Shown here: positions 43,571 through 51,773 of the stretch, in pieces
How the letters are laid out: each line of letters opens with the position of its first letter
Numbering within the stretch: the stretch's first letter is position 1
Translations under genes and position numbers: made by a program
NCBI GenBank assembly: GCA_903885605.1
Contig: CAISJD010000109.1
Coordinates: 1-64,000 of the forward strand
Source: an uncultured Chthonomonas sp.
Lineage (GTDB): Bacteria > Armatimonadota > Chthonomonadetes > Chthonomonadales > CAJBBX01
DNA length: 64,000 nucleotides
Direction: 5' to 3'
Notes under the pieces: model-generated
What the model saw: only the letters and a program-made list of their open reading frames with translations
Told to the model about the DNA's origin: nothing
The model's database searches: none

Positions 43571-44536
43571 TCAGGCCAGTGCGCCGCTCCTCCACGTCTC
43601 GACGGCCGCGCAGATCAGGTCCACGCAGCGAGCGGCTCCGGTGAGGCTCATCCGGTACGAGGCCTCGTGGATGCCCTCCGACGGCAGGGCGATGGAAAGC
43701 GCGTGGGCGATGGGGGTGAAGAGGATCGTCTGGCTACCCGACTTGGCGCCGGTGAGGTGATGTGGCACGCCCTTGGCGGCCACCGCGTCCGACATGCGGA
43801 TGCCGAAGTTCGGATCGATGAGGTTCCGACCTTCGTAGACGCGGATGGCCGGCAGGTCGAGCCTCGCCTCGCCCAGGTTCTTCGAGCCCGGCACGTCGGC
43901 GTTGACCACCAGCGCAAGCTGTGGCGCCTCGCGCTGGAGTAGCGTGACCGCCTTCCGCGCCACGTCCATGGCGCACTCCTCGGCCATTACGTAGAGTAGC
44001 GCCACGTCGGTCCGGTTCAGGCGTATGGCCGCCTCGGCCATGCAGGCGTCGGTGATGCGCGGGTCCAGGGCCTTGCCGACGATGTCGTCGCCTGTGATCG
44101 TGGTAGCCGTCCGGAACGTGAAACCGGTCCGGTAGGGACGTACACGGGCGCCATCTAGCCGGATGCGGACCTCGTCGCCATCTGCATCAAGGTACGCTGC
44201 CGCCGGGAAGGCCTCATCGGCCGACTGAGCCAGCCAGTCGAAGCCCTGCATCTGCGCCTGGGCATAGGTCGCCGCCTCGGTGCCCCAGATGCGCGTATGG
44301 TAGCCGCCCTCGGCGTGGGGCCCGTAGGCGCAGCCGCCGATCTCATCGACGTGGGCAACCAGCAGCGTCCTGACGCCCTTCAGACCTGAGAGCCCCAGCG
44401 TGAAGAGGCTGTAGCCGTCCGGCTCGTGGCGCTCGTCCCAGCCATCCAGCCGCCGCCGCAGCACGCTCAGCACCGGGCCGCAAGCCGTGGCTACCGACGG
44501 CGCCTCCGTCAACTCCTTCAGGAAATCGTGGTCCAT
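43571..44536 (-). CDS. M42-type metallopeptidase-like protein
   Basis: This 321-residue protein shows the M42 aminopeptidase layout: LLVAHVDEIGGCAYG near residue 60 (first metal His/Asp), IVGKALDPRITDACMA near 155 (bridging Asp; the usual ALDDR has become ALDPR), VMAEECAMDV near 190 (Glu pair) and VVNADVPG near 215. Related proteins were also called endo-glucanases in old annotation. GGAGAAG precedes the ATG. It lies 15 nt downstream of an SDR gene in a three-gene minus-strand operon. Confidence 0.78.
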   Translation of the reverse strand: MDHDFLKELTEAPSVATACGPVLSVLRRRLDGWDERHEPDGYSLFTLGLSGLKGVRTLLVAHVDEIGGCAYGPHAEGGYHTRIWGTEAATYAQAQMQGFDWLAQSADEAFPAAAYLDADGDEVRIRLDGARVRPYRTGFTFRTATTITGDDIVGKALDPRITDACMAEAAIRLNRTDVALLYVMAEECAMDVARKAVTLLQREAPQLALVVNADVPGSKNLGEARLDLPAIRVYEGRNLIDPNFGIRMSDAVAAKGVPHHLTGAKSGSQTILFTPIAHALSIALPSEGIHEASYRMSLTGAARCVDLICAAVETWRSGALA

Positions 44537-44551
44537 GCTTCTCCTCGGGAC

Positions 44552-45346
44552 CTATGCAGGCGGGTTGGCCGGCACACCGCAGGCCAGGAAGCCGCCGTCA
44601 ACCGCCAGTGTCTCACCGGTGACGTAGCTCGCTGCCGGCGACGCCAGGTAGATGGCCGCCCCCACCAGCTCCTCGGCATCGCCGAAGCGAGCCATGGGCG
44701 TGTGGTTCCGGAACCAGTTGCCGCGTGGCGTGCCCTCGATCAGCGCCCGGTTCAGCGGAGTGGGGAAGACCCCCGGCGCGATGGCGTTGACGCGGATGCC
44801 CTGCTGCGCCCACTCTACCGCCAGCACCCGCGTCAGCTCCATCACGCCCGCCTTGCCGGCGCAGTAGCCCGCCACCCACGCCAGTCCGACCGTGGAAGCC
44901 AGGCTGGCGATGTTCACGATGGCCCCACCGCCCTCCTGGTCCTTCATCACCCGCGCGGCCGCCTGGCAGGCGAGGAAGGTGCCCGTCAGGTTCACGCGGA
45001 GTACACGGTCCCAATCGTCGAGGCTCATCTCCAGGGCCGGCGCCTTGTGCGTGATGCCCGCCGCGCAGACGAGGATGTCGAGCCGGTCGGCCTCGTCGCG
45101 TACGCGAGCCACGGCCGCCTCGACGGACGCCGGGTCCGCCACGTCGAGCCCAAACGCGTCGCTGCCGGGTGAGAGGGCCTGAAGCTCGGCGCGGGTGTCG
45201 GCCACCTTGCCGGGGTCACGCGACCCGGCGAAGACCCTGGCTCCCGCGCGGGCCATGCCCACGGCGATTGCCCTGCCCAGCCCGCTGGTGCCGCCGGTGA
45301 TGAGGGCGGTGCGGCCGGATATATCGAACCCCTGGTGGATGGTCAC
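44552..45346 (-). CDS. Short-chain dehydrogenase/reductase
   Basis: This 264-residue SDR has the cofactor motif TALITGGTSGLGRAIAVGMA, LVCAAGITHKAP (NNAG-like), NIASLASTVG with the catalytic Ser, and YCAGKAG with Tyr and Lys. It ends in SYVTGETLAVDGGFLACG. It probably oxidises a sugar or sugar acid released by the pectate-lyase-fold protein upstream, by context only. The GTG start overlaps that gene's TGA by 4 nt, and AAAGGGG lies 8 nt upstream, so the two are translationally coupled. Confidence 0.92.
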   Translation of the reverse strand: MTIHQGFDISGRTALITGGTSGLGRAIAVGMARAGARVFAGSRDPGKVADTRAELQALSPGSDAFGLDVADPASVEAAVARVRDEADRLDILVCAAGITHKAPALEMSLDDWDRVLRVNLTGTFLACQAAARVMKDQEGGGAIVNIASLASTVGLAWVAGYCAGKAGVMELTRVLAVEWAQQGIRVNAIAPGVFPTPLNRALIEGTPRGNWFRNHTPMARFGDAEELVGAAIYLASPAASYVTGETLAVDGGFLACGVPANPPA

Positions 45347-47157
45347 GGTCTTGTCCCCTTTCGCGCCGGCTTCCAGTTTCCCGTGTTCGCGTCGAACGTT
45401 CTGGCGCCGGAGCCCTTCGCGGCCCGCACCTGCACGCCGTATACGGCCACGCCGAGGACGCGCGGATCGCTGGAGCCCTTGATCACCTTGCGCGGCTCCC
45501 AGCCGGTGCAGCGTAGCTCCAGCGCGGCGGCGGCGGCGGTCGGCATGAACGTGGCGCTCCAGAGGCGGGCGCCGGGCTTGTCGAAGGCGATCAGCTTCTG
45601 CTTGCCCAGGTAGATGCCCGAGCCGGGGCCCACCGCGTGGACGGGCACGTCGGCATGGACGCGCAGCTGAACGGCGGCTCCGGGCGTCACGGGCAGCTTC
45701 AGTACGCTGCGCGGCATCGACCAGCGCTGCGTCAGCGCCTTGCCATGGATGGTCAGTGCCTCGCGCCCGTGCCAGAACTTCACGTATCTGCCGTCGCCCG
45801 GCGTTCCGATGGCCACGTCGTAGTTCCGCAGGGCCTCGGGCGTCCAGCGGAGCGTGTCGGCGCTGTTCGCGGACATCACGGTGCGGAAGCCTGCGTGGTT
45901 TTCCACGTTCAGGCCTTCCGGCGCCTGGTTGCCGGTGATGAGGACCGACTGCGCCGCCGCCCCGACGCGCGCGTTAAGCCCTGCCTGCAGGAAGGTGCAT
46001 CCCTGCAGGATCGCCGAGCCCTGCGGCAGGTCGATGGCCGGCGCGCCGCGCTGGTTCACGTCCCAGTTGACGAAGTTGCAGGAGCTGGCGGTGAACTGGG
46101 CGTCCTTGCTCCGCAGCAGCACGCACCGGTCGATGGGCCCCCAGAAGGAGCAGTTCACGAGGCTCACCTTGCCCCGGGCCTTGGGGCCGATCTCAAGGCA
46201 GACCGAGTCGGTGCTGCTCCAGCGGCCGACGAACTCGCCGTTGGTGATGAGCAGGCCCGGGTCCTGCGCCGATTCCACCAGTACGGCGCGTCGGCAGCTA
46301 TCGGCGCCCAGGCCCAGGAAGTTGCCGTTCGTCGGTCCGCTCTTGTACTCGCTGAACTTGTAGCCCACGCCGTAGCCGAAGCAGAACGTGTTGTGGATGT
46401 AGTGCCAGTCGGTCCGGCCCAGCTCAAAGGCGACGCCCCTGGTGTTGACCCACTTGCAGTAGGGGTCGTCCGGGTTGTAGAGCACGCCGAAGGGCCAGAA
46501 GTGGATGTTCTCGATGTGCCCGATGTCGTAGCACTGGTCCACGAAGATGCCCCGCGCGATGGGGTATCCCGTCACGTTGCGCACGATGTGGCGGTGGGCC
46601 AGCACCAGCCGGATGCCCTCGTAGGGGTTCACCAGGCAGCAGTCGCGGATGCCGACGTTCTCGGTGCCCTCCGACGCGATGCAGGGCGGGTAGGGCACGG
46701 GCGGCACGTCCTGCTGCTTCCACTCGGGGTAGAAGACCACGAAGCCCGCAACCGAGGAGCAGCTACCGGCGAGGCGGATGAAGGGTGCGCTGTCGGGCTT
46801 GCCGCGCCCGGCGTAGGCCAGCAGCACCGATCCGGTGAGGGTCTGCACGTCTGCCTTGGAGACCGTGGGCGGCACGCGGTAGACGCCCTGCAGCGTCACG
46901 TTGGCGGGAACGCTGAGCGTGCCGCGCATGGCGTACTTGCCGGCGGGCGCCTCCACGATGCCCCCGCCCTGCTTGCCCATCTCATCGAGCGCTTGCTGGA
47001 AGGCTCCGGTGCAGTCCGTCGCGCCGTCGCCCACGGCGCCGTACCGCAGCACCGAGACCGACGAGGCAGGTGTCGGGCCTGTCTGTGCCGACGTCCATTC
47101 GGGCGCCGGCGCGCCAAGGAGCAGGAAGGCGGCTACCGCCCGTAGCCATCGATGCAT
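45343..47157 (-). CDS. Secreted pectate-lyase-superfamily (right-handed beta-helix) protein
   Basis: This 604-residue protein has a signal peptide (MHRWLRAVAAFLLLGAPAP). VLRYGAVGDGATDCTGAFQQALDE then GGGIVEAPAGKYAMRGTLSV is the typical N-terminus of Pectate_lyase_3/GH28-like helix proteins. Many short repeated strands follow (HRHIVRNVTGYPI, VSLVNCSFWGPIDRC). The last 130 residues look like a beta-sandwich. Substrate probably pectin or another acidic glycan, but catalytic residues cannot be confirmed by eye. It is first in an operon with SDR and M42 genes, divergent from a GntR-LacI regulator. Confidence 0.82.
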   Translation of the reverse strand: MHRWLRAVAAFLLLGAPAPEWTSAQTGPTPASSVSVLRYGAVGDGATDCTGAFQQALDEMGKQGGGIVEAPAGKYAMRGTLSVPANVTLQGVYRVPPTVSKADVQTLTGSVLLAYAGRGKPDSAPFIRLAGSCSSVAGFVVFYPEWKQQDVPPVPYPPCIASEGTENVGIRDCCLVNPYEGIRLVLAHRHIVRNVTGYPIARGIFVDQCYDIGHIENIHFWPFGVLYNPDDPYCKWVNTRGVAFELGRTDWHYIHNTFCFGYGVGYKFSEYKSGPTNGNFLGLGADSCRRAVLVESAQDPGLLITNGEFVGRWSSTDSVCLEIGPKARGKVSLVNCSFWGPIDRCVLLRSKDAQFTASSCNFVNWDVNQRGAPAIDLPQGSAILQGCTFLQAGLNARVGAAAQSVLITGNQAPEGLNVENHAGFRTVMSANSADTLRWTPEALRNYDVAIGTPGDGRYVKFWHGREALTIHGKALTQRWSMPRSVLKLPVTPGAAVQLRVHADVPVHAVGPGSGIYLGKQKLIAFDKPGARLWSATFMPTAAAAALELRCTGWEPRKVIKGSSDPRVLGVAVYGVQVRAAKGSGARTFDANTGNWKPARKGTRP

Positions 47158-47187
47158 GGGTGAGACCCCCTACGCTCGTGATGGTCC

Positions 47188-47193
47188 ATTTTA
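47188..47193 (-). promoter_or_regulatory. Candidate -10 box of the pectate-lyase operon
   Basis: TAAAAT on the minus strand lies about 30 nt before the start codon. A good -35 is not seen, so an activator or an altered sigma contact is possible. Confidence 0.35.
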
Positions 47194-47265
47194 GCCCGTG
47201 GAGCCGCCACTTGCCTCACGCCCCGATCCGGCGCCAACCTGTAAAGCCAATTTGCCGCAGACCGC

Positions 47266-47294
47266 TTGACACTATCGCACCGTGCCGCTAGAAT
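47266..47294 (+). promoter_or_regulatory. Promoter of the GntR-LacI regulator with a spacer palindrome
   Basis: TTGACA (47266-47271), a 17-nt spacer and TAGAAT (47289-47294) form an excellent sigma70-type promoter. The spacer holds a palindrome GCAC-C-GTGC (47277-47285), which is a candidate operator for autoregulation. The region also controls the divergent pectate-lyase operon. Confidence 0.75.
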
Positions 47295-47348
47295 GGGTGC
47301 AGTCCGGCGGGCGCAGTGCGGCTCCCCCGACGCAGATAACCGATCCCT

Positions 47349-48509
47349 ATGGCACCAGTACCGCTGTACGAGCGCATCCGCGACCGCATCAGATCGGACT
47401 TCCTGAACGGCCAGTCCGGCGATGGCGTTCGTCTGCCCGCGGAGAGGGAGCTTCAGGCGCTCTACGGCGCAAGCCGCCCCACCATCGCCAAGGCCCTGGC
47501 CGCGCTATCCGCCGAGGGACTGGTCGCCAAGAGCCAGGGGCGCGGTTCTTTCGCCATCAACCGCGATGGCCCCGAGCCCACGCAGGGCCCCACGCGGCGC
47601 ATCGGCTACGTGGCCTCCATCGCCGGCGCCGACCTGATCCAGCGCACCTTCGCCGGCATCTGTCGCGCCGCGTGGCGCCGCGGGTTCCGTGCCCAGTTGG
47701 GTGCAGCCCAGAATTCGTTGCGCGGCGAACGCGAGGCCGCGCTGGACCTGATCGACTCCGGCGCTCGGGGGCTCATCATCGGCCCATGCTTCCGCGCCGT
47801 GAGCGAAGTCGAGGCCGATTACCTGACGCGGGGCGACCTGGGTGTGCCCGTGGTCCTCGTGGATACGGGTCTGCCTGCCCATGGCGGCGCGCAGGTGGTG
47901 TTCGACAACCGGAGGCTGGGTCGCTCGGTCTATGCGTCGCTCCTGGCGCGCGGGCACCGGCGCATCGGCATCTTCACCTGCGGCTCCGACTGGCTCCACT
48001 GGCCGCTGCTTGAGCGCATGCGTGGCTACCGCGACGCCGCCGCCGAGCATGGCGCCGGCATCGATCCCGACCTCGTCCTCGGCGTCCCCTTGGGCGCGGA
48101 TCGTGAGGTCATCCCGACAGCCCTGGATCGCTGGCTGGCGCTTGCCGAGCCGCCCACCGCCATCATCGCCATGGAGGACAGGGCCGCCCTTGATGTCGTC
48201 GACGGCCTCCAGCACCGCGGCGTACACGTCCCGGACGACGTTCGCGTGGTCGGCTACGACAACCTCGACGCCGCCCGCAGGTTCCGCCCCGCCATTGCCA
48301 CGACGAACCCCGATTTCGTCTGGATGGGCGAAATGGCCTGCGATATCCTGCTCGATGGGCTGCAGGAGGGCAATCTCCCGCAGCGTACCCATGTGCTGGA
48401 TGTGCCGTTGCTCTCCCGCAGGGCCTCGGACCATCCCACAGCCCAGCGTGGCGCCGCCCGGGCGCACGCAGCGGGCGACGGCGAACCGGCAGGCGCCACA
48501 GCGACCTGA
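47349..48509 (+). CDS. GntR-LacI chimeric transcriptional regulator (AraR-like layout)
   Basis: This 386-residue regulator has an N-terminal GntR winged helix (LYERIRDRIRSDFLNG, then LPAERELQALYGASRPTIAKAL and GLVAKSQGRGSFAI, residues about 5-72) fused to a LacI/periplasmic-binding-protein ligand domain (IGYVASIAG at 85 to PDDVRVVGYDNLDAARRF near 305). The same fusion is known from AraR of Bacillus, which senses arabinose. It probably senses a sugar and controls the divergent pectate-lyase/SDR/M42 operon. No clear RBS precedes the ATG. Confidence 0.9.
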   Translation: MAPVPLYERIRDRIRSDFLNGQSGDGVRLPAERELQALYGASRPTIAKALAALSAEGLVAKSQGRGSFAINRDGPEPTQGPTRRIGYVASIAGADLIQRTFAGICRAAWRRGFRAQLGAAQNSLRGEREAALDLIDSGARGLIIGPCFRAVSEVEADYLTRGDLGVPVVLVDTGLPAHGGAQVVFDNRRLGRSVYASLLARGHRRIGIFTCGSDWLHWPLLERMRGYRDAAAEHGAGIDPDLVLGVPLGADREVIPTALDRWLALAEPPTAIIAMEDRAALDVVDGLQHRGVHVPDDVRVVGYDNLDAARRFRPAIATTNPDFVWMGEMACDILLDGLQEGNLPQRTHVLDVPLLSRRASDHPTAQRGAARAHAAGDGEPAGATAT

Positions 48510-48619
48510 CCTGCCGGAGTTCGGCCGTCGTCTCGGCGGCCCGCACGGCGGCTCTGTCGTCGTGCCGATCAGTACCAGTGCGCTTGCCGGGTGAGCGCCT
48601 GACCAGGAGGGAGCGGAAC

Positions 48620-48883
48620 ATGAAGCAGCAGGTGTCGCCTGTTGCGGCGGCCATCGTGATCGTGGTGGTGATTGTGATCGCGGGGGCGGCCTGGATGAAG
48701 TTCGGCAATCAGGGCCCGGGCTCCAGGGCCGGCGAGCAGCCGCCCGGCATGCCTGCCAGCGTGCAGGAGGAGTTCGCTCGCCGTGGAGCCGCCATGACGG
48801 GCGCCAAGCCCACCAGCGGCGGCGGACCGCAGCTGAACCCGGCAGGCGGGAACCTGATCCCGCCTCCTCCGCCGGGCGGCTAA
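48620..48883 (+). CDS. Small single-pass membrane protein, prepilin partner (copy B)
   Basis: This 87-residue protein begins MKQQVSPVAAAIVIVVVIVI, with one transmembrane helix at about residues 7-27, then PASVQEEFARRG and a Pro/Gly-rich tail with five prolines. It shares its start, helix position, QEE-F segment and tail with the protein at 42460. It is followed 86 nt later by a prepilin gene. AGGAGGG precedes the ATG at 48620, which I prefer over an upstream in-frame ATG. It lies 110 nt after the regulator gene and may share its transcript. Confidence 0.75.
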   Translation: MKQQVSPVAAAIVIVVVIVIAGAAWMKFGNQGPGSRAGEQPPGMPASVQEEFARRGAAMTGAKPTSGGGPQLNPAGGNLIPPPPPGG

Positions 48884-48969
48884 CCGCGTGACCCAAGTCG
48901 GGGGTGTACCAACTCAGTCGAGCGCTCGGCGTGCTCGCCGCATCTCGACCATCTGAAAGGGGTTTCCGA

Positions 48970-49776
48970 ATGAGGCGTAACGGCTTTACTCTGATCGAGC
49001 TGTTGGTGGTCATTGCGATCATCGCCATTCTGGCGGCGATCCTCTTCCCGGTCTTCGCCCAGGCTCGTGAGCAGGCGCGCACCATCTCCTGCCTCTCGAA
49101 CGTGAAGCAGATCGGCCTCTCCGTGATGATGTACTCCCAGGACTATGACGAGCTCTTCCCCATGGGCACCTACCCGTACCCGCGCAACTGGGAAGTCAAC
49201 ATGGACATCCCCTCCGGCGGCACGCCGGGCGGACAGCAGGAGCTGGACTGCGGCCTGCAGGGCAACGCGTGGGTCGGCTTCAACCCCGGTGACGGCGGCG
49301 CCAACTACACCAATTGCGCGTACGGCGGCACCTTCTACCGCACGCTCATGGCGGTCCAGTGCGGCCCCTACACCAAGAACAAGAACATCTGGTACTGCCC
49401 GTCGGACAAGTACCGCATCCCGAGCGCCGACAACATGGCAAGGGGCCTGCAGTCGTACCAGTGGTTCCCGAACTGGGTCTACAACTTTGCCGGCTCCGGC
49501 TTCCCGCTCTGCGGCCCGGATATGAGCACCATGAACCCCAGCGCGAAGTCCGACTACGCCTCGTCGCGCATGCTCTTCGTTGAGCGCGGCGTTTTCGGTT
49601 GGGACGGCCCGGATGCCTTCGGCAGCACGGCCCCGAACACCACCTACAACCATAGCCGCGGCTACAACTGCGCCTACTTCGACGGCCATGCCAAGCTCGT
49701 CAACTTCGGACGCAAGGGCATGACGCTCCCGGCCTCCTACTGGAGCCCCGGCACCTGCGGCAACCCGACGTTCTAG
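48970..49776 (+). CDS. Prepilin-like protein with H-X9-DG motif (copy B)
   Basis: This 268-residue protein starts MRRNG then [20 protein letters not shown], almost identical to copy A in the leader and helix. [12 protein letters not shown] near residue 236 is the H-X9-DG motif. The middle differs from copy A and contains several cysteines, so the two exposed domains may bind different partners. AAAGGGG precedes the ATG 8 nt upstream. It is probably cotranscribed with the small membrane protein at 48620, and is followed by two hairpins. Confidence 0.92.
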   Translation: MRRNGFTLIELLVVIAIIAILAAILFPVFAQAREQARTISCLSNVKQIGLSVMMYSQDYDELFPMGTYPYPRNWEVNMDIPSGGTPGGQQELDCGLQGNAWVGFNPGDGGANYTNCAYGGTFYRTLMAVQCGPYTKNKNIWYCPSDKYRIPSADNMARGLQSYQWFPNWVYNFAGSGFPLCGPDMSTMNPSAKSDYASSRMLFVERGVFGWDGPDAFGSTAPNTTYNHSRGYNCAYFDGHAKLVNFGRKGMTLPASYWSPGTCGNPTF

Positions 49777-49788
49777 GGACGGAGCGAT

Positions 49789-49819
49789 GCGGACCCGCTG
49801 ACACCCGGCACGGGTCCGC
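49789..49819 (+). terminator. First hairpin after prepilin copy B
   Basis: GCGGACCCG (49789-49797) and CGGGTCCGC (49811-49819) form a perfect 9-bp stem with a 13-nt loop. Confidence 0.6.
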
Positions 49820-49831
49820 TACGTAGAAGGA

Positions 49832-49872
49832 GGGTCGGTGGGGATTGCGTACGCAACCTCCACCGGCCCTTT
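49832..49872 (+). terminator. Second, longer hairpin after prepilin copy B
   Basis: Bases 49832-49843 pair with 49857-49869 over about 12 positions with two G-U wobbles. They enclose the palindrome TTGCGTACGCAA (49845-49856). TTT follows the stem. This looks like an intrinsic terminator protecting the next gene. Confidence 0.65.
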
Positions 49873-49895
49873 GCCGTACCTGCCAGGAGGAACCC

Positions 49896-50477
49896 ATGCC
49901 CGTTGAGCGCGCCGCCGTTGAGATGGTTGAGGCGTCCGCCCGCAGGATTGAGGGCGATGGCGCACCCACGCTGGAAGAGGGGTGGCTGCGCGCGGAGGGC
50001 GTCCGGCTCGATATGTCTGCCGGCTTCCGCCTGAGGGTCGATCAGCTCCGGCTACGGATAACCATCATCGAGGTGGAGCTCAACCGCGCGCTGGAGACCA
50101 TGGACCTTGGGCCCGTGCGCAACGCCTCGGCGGCGATCCTCACCGGGCGCGTGCGTCTCACGGGGCGCTACAAGCTCGTGGGAGGCCTGGCAGCGCCCTT
50201 CACGCTGGTGGCGGGGCTGGAGCCGCGGGCAGGCCTCAACGTCGCGCTGGACGTGCAGGAGCTGAGCGTTGTGGGAGTGCCTAACCCGGCCATCATCGCC
50301 CGCGCGGTGGAGGACCGGCTCAACGCCCGCGTTGCAGAGGCGCTGGCCCAGGCGGAGCTGCCCTTCCCTGCGCGGCTCGAGGCGATCACGCTGGAGCCGG
50401 GCCGGGTTACGATCGGTCTGGCGGGGAGCCTGGACCTGTGGCGTCCGAACCCGGCGCAGCGTCGGATCGGCGAATGA
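49896..50477 (+). CDS. LmeA/DUF2993-like protein
   Basis: This 193-residue protein lacks a signal peptide. Alternating strands such as LRVDQLRLRITIIEVELNRA, ILTGRVRLTGRYKLVGGLA and VALDVQELSVVGVPNP, and the ending PARLEAITLEPGRVTIGLAG, resemble LmeA-family (DUF2993) proteins linked to envelope lipids. The match is moderate. AGGAGG precedes the ATG at 49896. Its 3' end overlaps the convergent lgt gene by 71 bp. Confidence 0.55.
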   Translation: MPVERAAVEMVEASARRIEGDGAPTLEEGWLRAEGVRLDMSAGFRLRVDQLRLRITIIEVELNRALETMDLGPVRNASAAILTGRVRLTGRYKLVGGLAAPFTLVAGLEPRAGLNVALDVQELSVVGVPNPAIIARAVEDRLNARVAEALAQAELPFPARLEAITLEPGRVTIGLAGSLDLWRPNPAQRRIGE

Positions 50478-51249
50478 GCGCGATCAGCACACCGAGCAGG
50501 ATCGGCGTGATCACCAGCGAGAAGACCTGCGCGTCGGTTAGCTGCCAGCGGAACACCTCGGCCGTGGCGCCCTTGCGGAGGCCCTCCACGAGGAAGCGGT
50601 AGACCGCGTAGAAGAGCAGGTAGCCGACGAACAGAACGCCCCGCTTGTGCGGCCGCTTCAGTCCGGCGTCCAGCGCGGCGAACGCAGCCAGGCTGGCCAG
50701 GGCCGAGTAGATCTGTGTGGGATGCGACGGCGGCGTAAGCGCGGTGGCATGTCCATCGGCATGGAAGCGCACGGCCCAGGGCAGGTTGCACACGGCCCCG
50801 TAGCAGCACCCGTTCAAGAAGCAGCCGATTCGCCCGATGGCGTACGCCACGGCGAACCCGGCCGAGGCCATATCCGCCACATCCAGGAACGAGAGGCCGT
50901 GCCGCCTGCAGTAGTAGGCGCAGTAGCCGAAGCCGAAGATGGGCGCCCCGATGAACGAGAGGCCGCCGTTCCATATCTGGAACGCCGCCACGGGATTGTG
51001 GCTGTAGAAGCTCCAGTTCAGGGCCACGTACAGCACGCGCGTGCCGATGATCCCGGCCACCAAGCCGACCAGCGAGGCGTCGAACACCTGTTCCGGCGTG
51101 ATGCCCGGCGGCGCGCCCTCGGGGCGAGCGGCCTGCGCCCGGCGGGCGGCGCCCATGACACACCAGAGGGCGACCAGGAAGCCGCACATCACCAGCACGC
51201 CGTAGGACCGCAAGGTGATTGGACCGGCGTGGAACAGGACCGGGTGCAT
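50407..51249 (-). CDS. lgt: Prolipoprotein diacylglyceryl transferase
   Basis: This 280-residue inner-membrane enzyme attaches diacylglycerol to the lipobox cysteine of prolipoproteins. It has seven hydrophobic segments, LSFIGAPIFGFGYCAYYC, and the Lgt signature GRIGCFLNGCCYG near residue 140, with two extra Cys in place of the common Asn-Phe. HPTQIYSAL and YRFLVEGLRKG are also family motifs. It follows lspA by 5 nt in the same operon. Length is normal. The C-terminal 20 codons overlap the LmeA-like gene on the other strand. Confidence 0.95.
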   Translation of the reverse strand: MHPVLFHAGPITLRSYGVLVMCGFLVALWCVMGAARRAQAARPEGAPPGITPEQVFDASLVGLVAGIIGTRVLYVALNWSFYSHNPVAAFQIWNGGLSFIGAPIFGFGYCAYYCRRHGLSFLDVADMASAGFAVAYAIGRIGCFLNGCCYGAVCNLPWAVRFHADGHATALTPPSHPTQIYSALASLAAFAALDAGLKRPHKRGVLFVGYLLFYAVYRFLVEGLRKGATAEVFRWQLTDAQVFSLVITPILLGVLIALIRRSDAAPGSDATGPGSPPDRS

Positions 51250-51254
51250 GGCGC

Positions 51255-51773
51255 CTAGCCCGACCCAGCCGGCGGGTCGGCGCCCTCACCAGGTTGCGCG
51301 ACGATTGCAGGCGCTTCCGGCGCCGGCTCGGGCGCCGGGGGGCGCAGGACGACACGCCACGCCAGCACGATCACCGCCACGGTGATGGCCGAGTCCGCGA
51401 CGTTGAAGACCGGGATGACGCGAACATCGAAGAAGTCGCGAACGTAGCCCAGCCAGCCGCGGTCGATGCCGTTGCCCACGGCGCCGCCAAGTGCGAGGGC
51501 GAGCGCGGCGCTGACCCAGAGGTCCCGCTTCTGCTGCCTGTGGAAGGCGACCGCGAGGATCACGACGGCCACGCAAGCGATGGCGGCAAAGACCCACGGA
51601 TGCGCCGAGAAGAGGCTGAATGCGCTCCGGTCATTCTGCGTGGGGTTGATCGAGACGGCCGCCCCGAGCACCGGGTGCGATCCCGGGGTGAGGTTCGACA
51701 TGACGGCCCACTTGGTCAGCTGGTCGCTGGCGATCACCAGGATCGCGGTCAAGTAGAAGAAGGCCGTGCGCAT
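51255..51773 (-). CDS. lspA: Signal peptidase II (lipoprotein)
   Basis: This 172-residue membrane aspartic protease cleaves prolipoprotein signal peptides after Lgt. Hydrophobic segments, SDQLTKWAV, GAVGNGIDRGWLGYVRDFFDV and VFNVADSAITVAV carry the conserved residues, including the two catalytic Asp. The ATG at 51773 overlaps the upstream gene's TGA in TGATG, and AGGAG lies just upstream. The tail is Pro/Ala-rich. It is followed by lgt, so the two act in sequence. Confidence 0.95.
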   Translation of the reverse strand: MRTAFFYLTAILVIASDQLTKWAVMSNLTPGSHPVLGAAVSINPTQNDRSAFSLFSAHPWVFAAIACVAVVILAVAFHRQQKRDLWVSAALALALGGAVGNGIDRGWLGYVRDFFDVRVIPVFNVADSAITVAVIVLAWRVVLRPPAPEPAPEAPAIVAQPGEGADPPAGSG

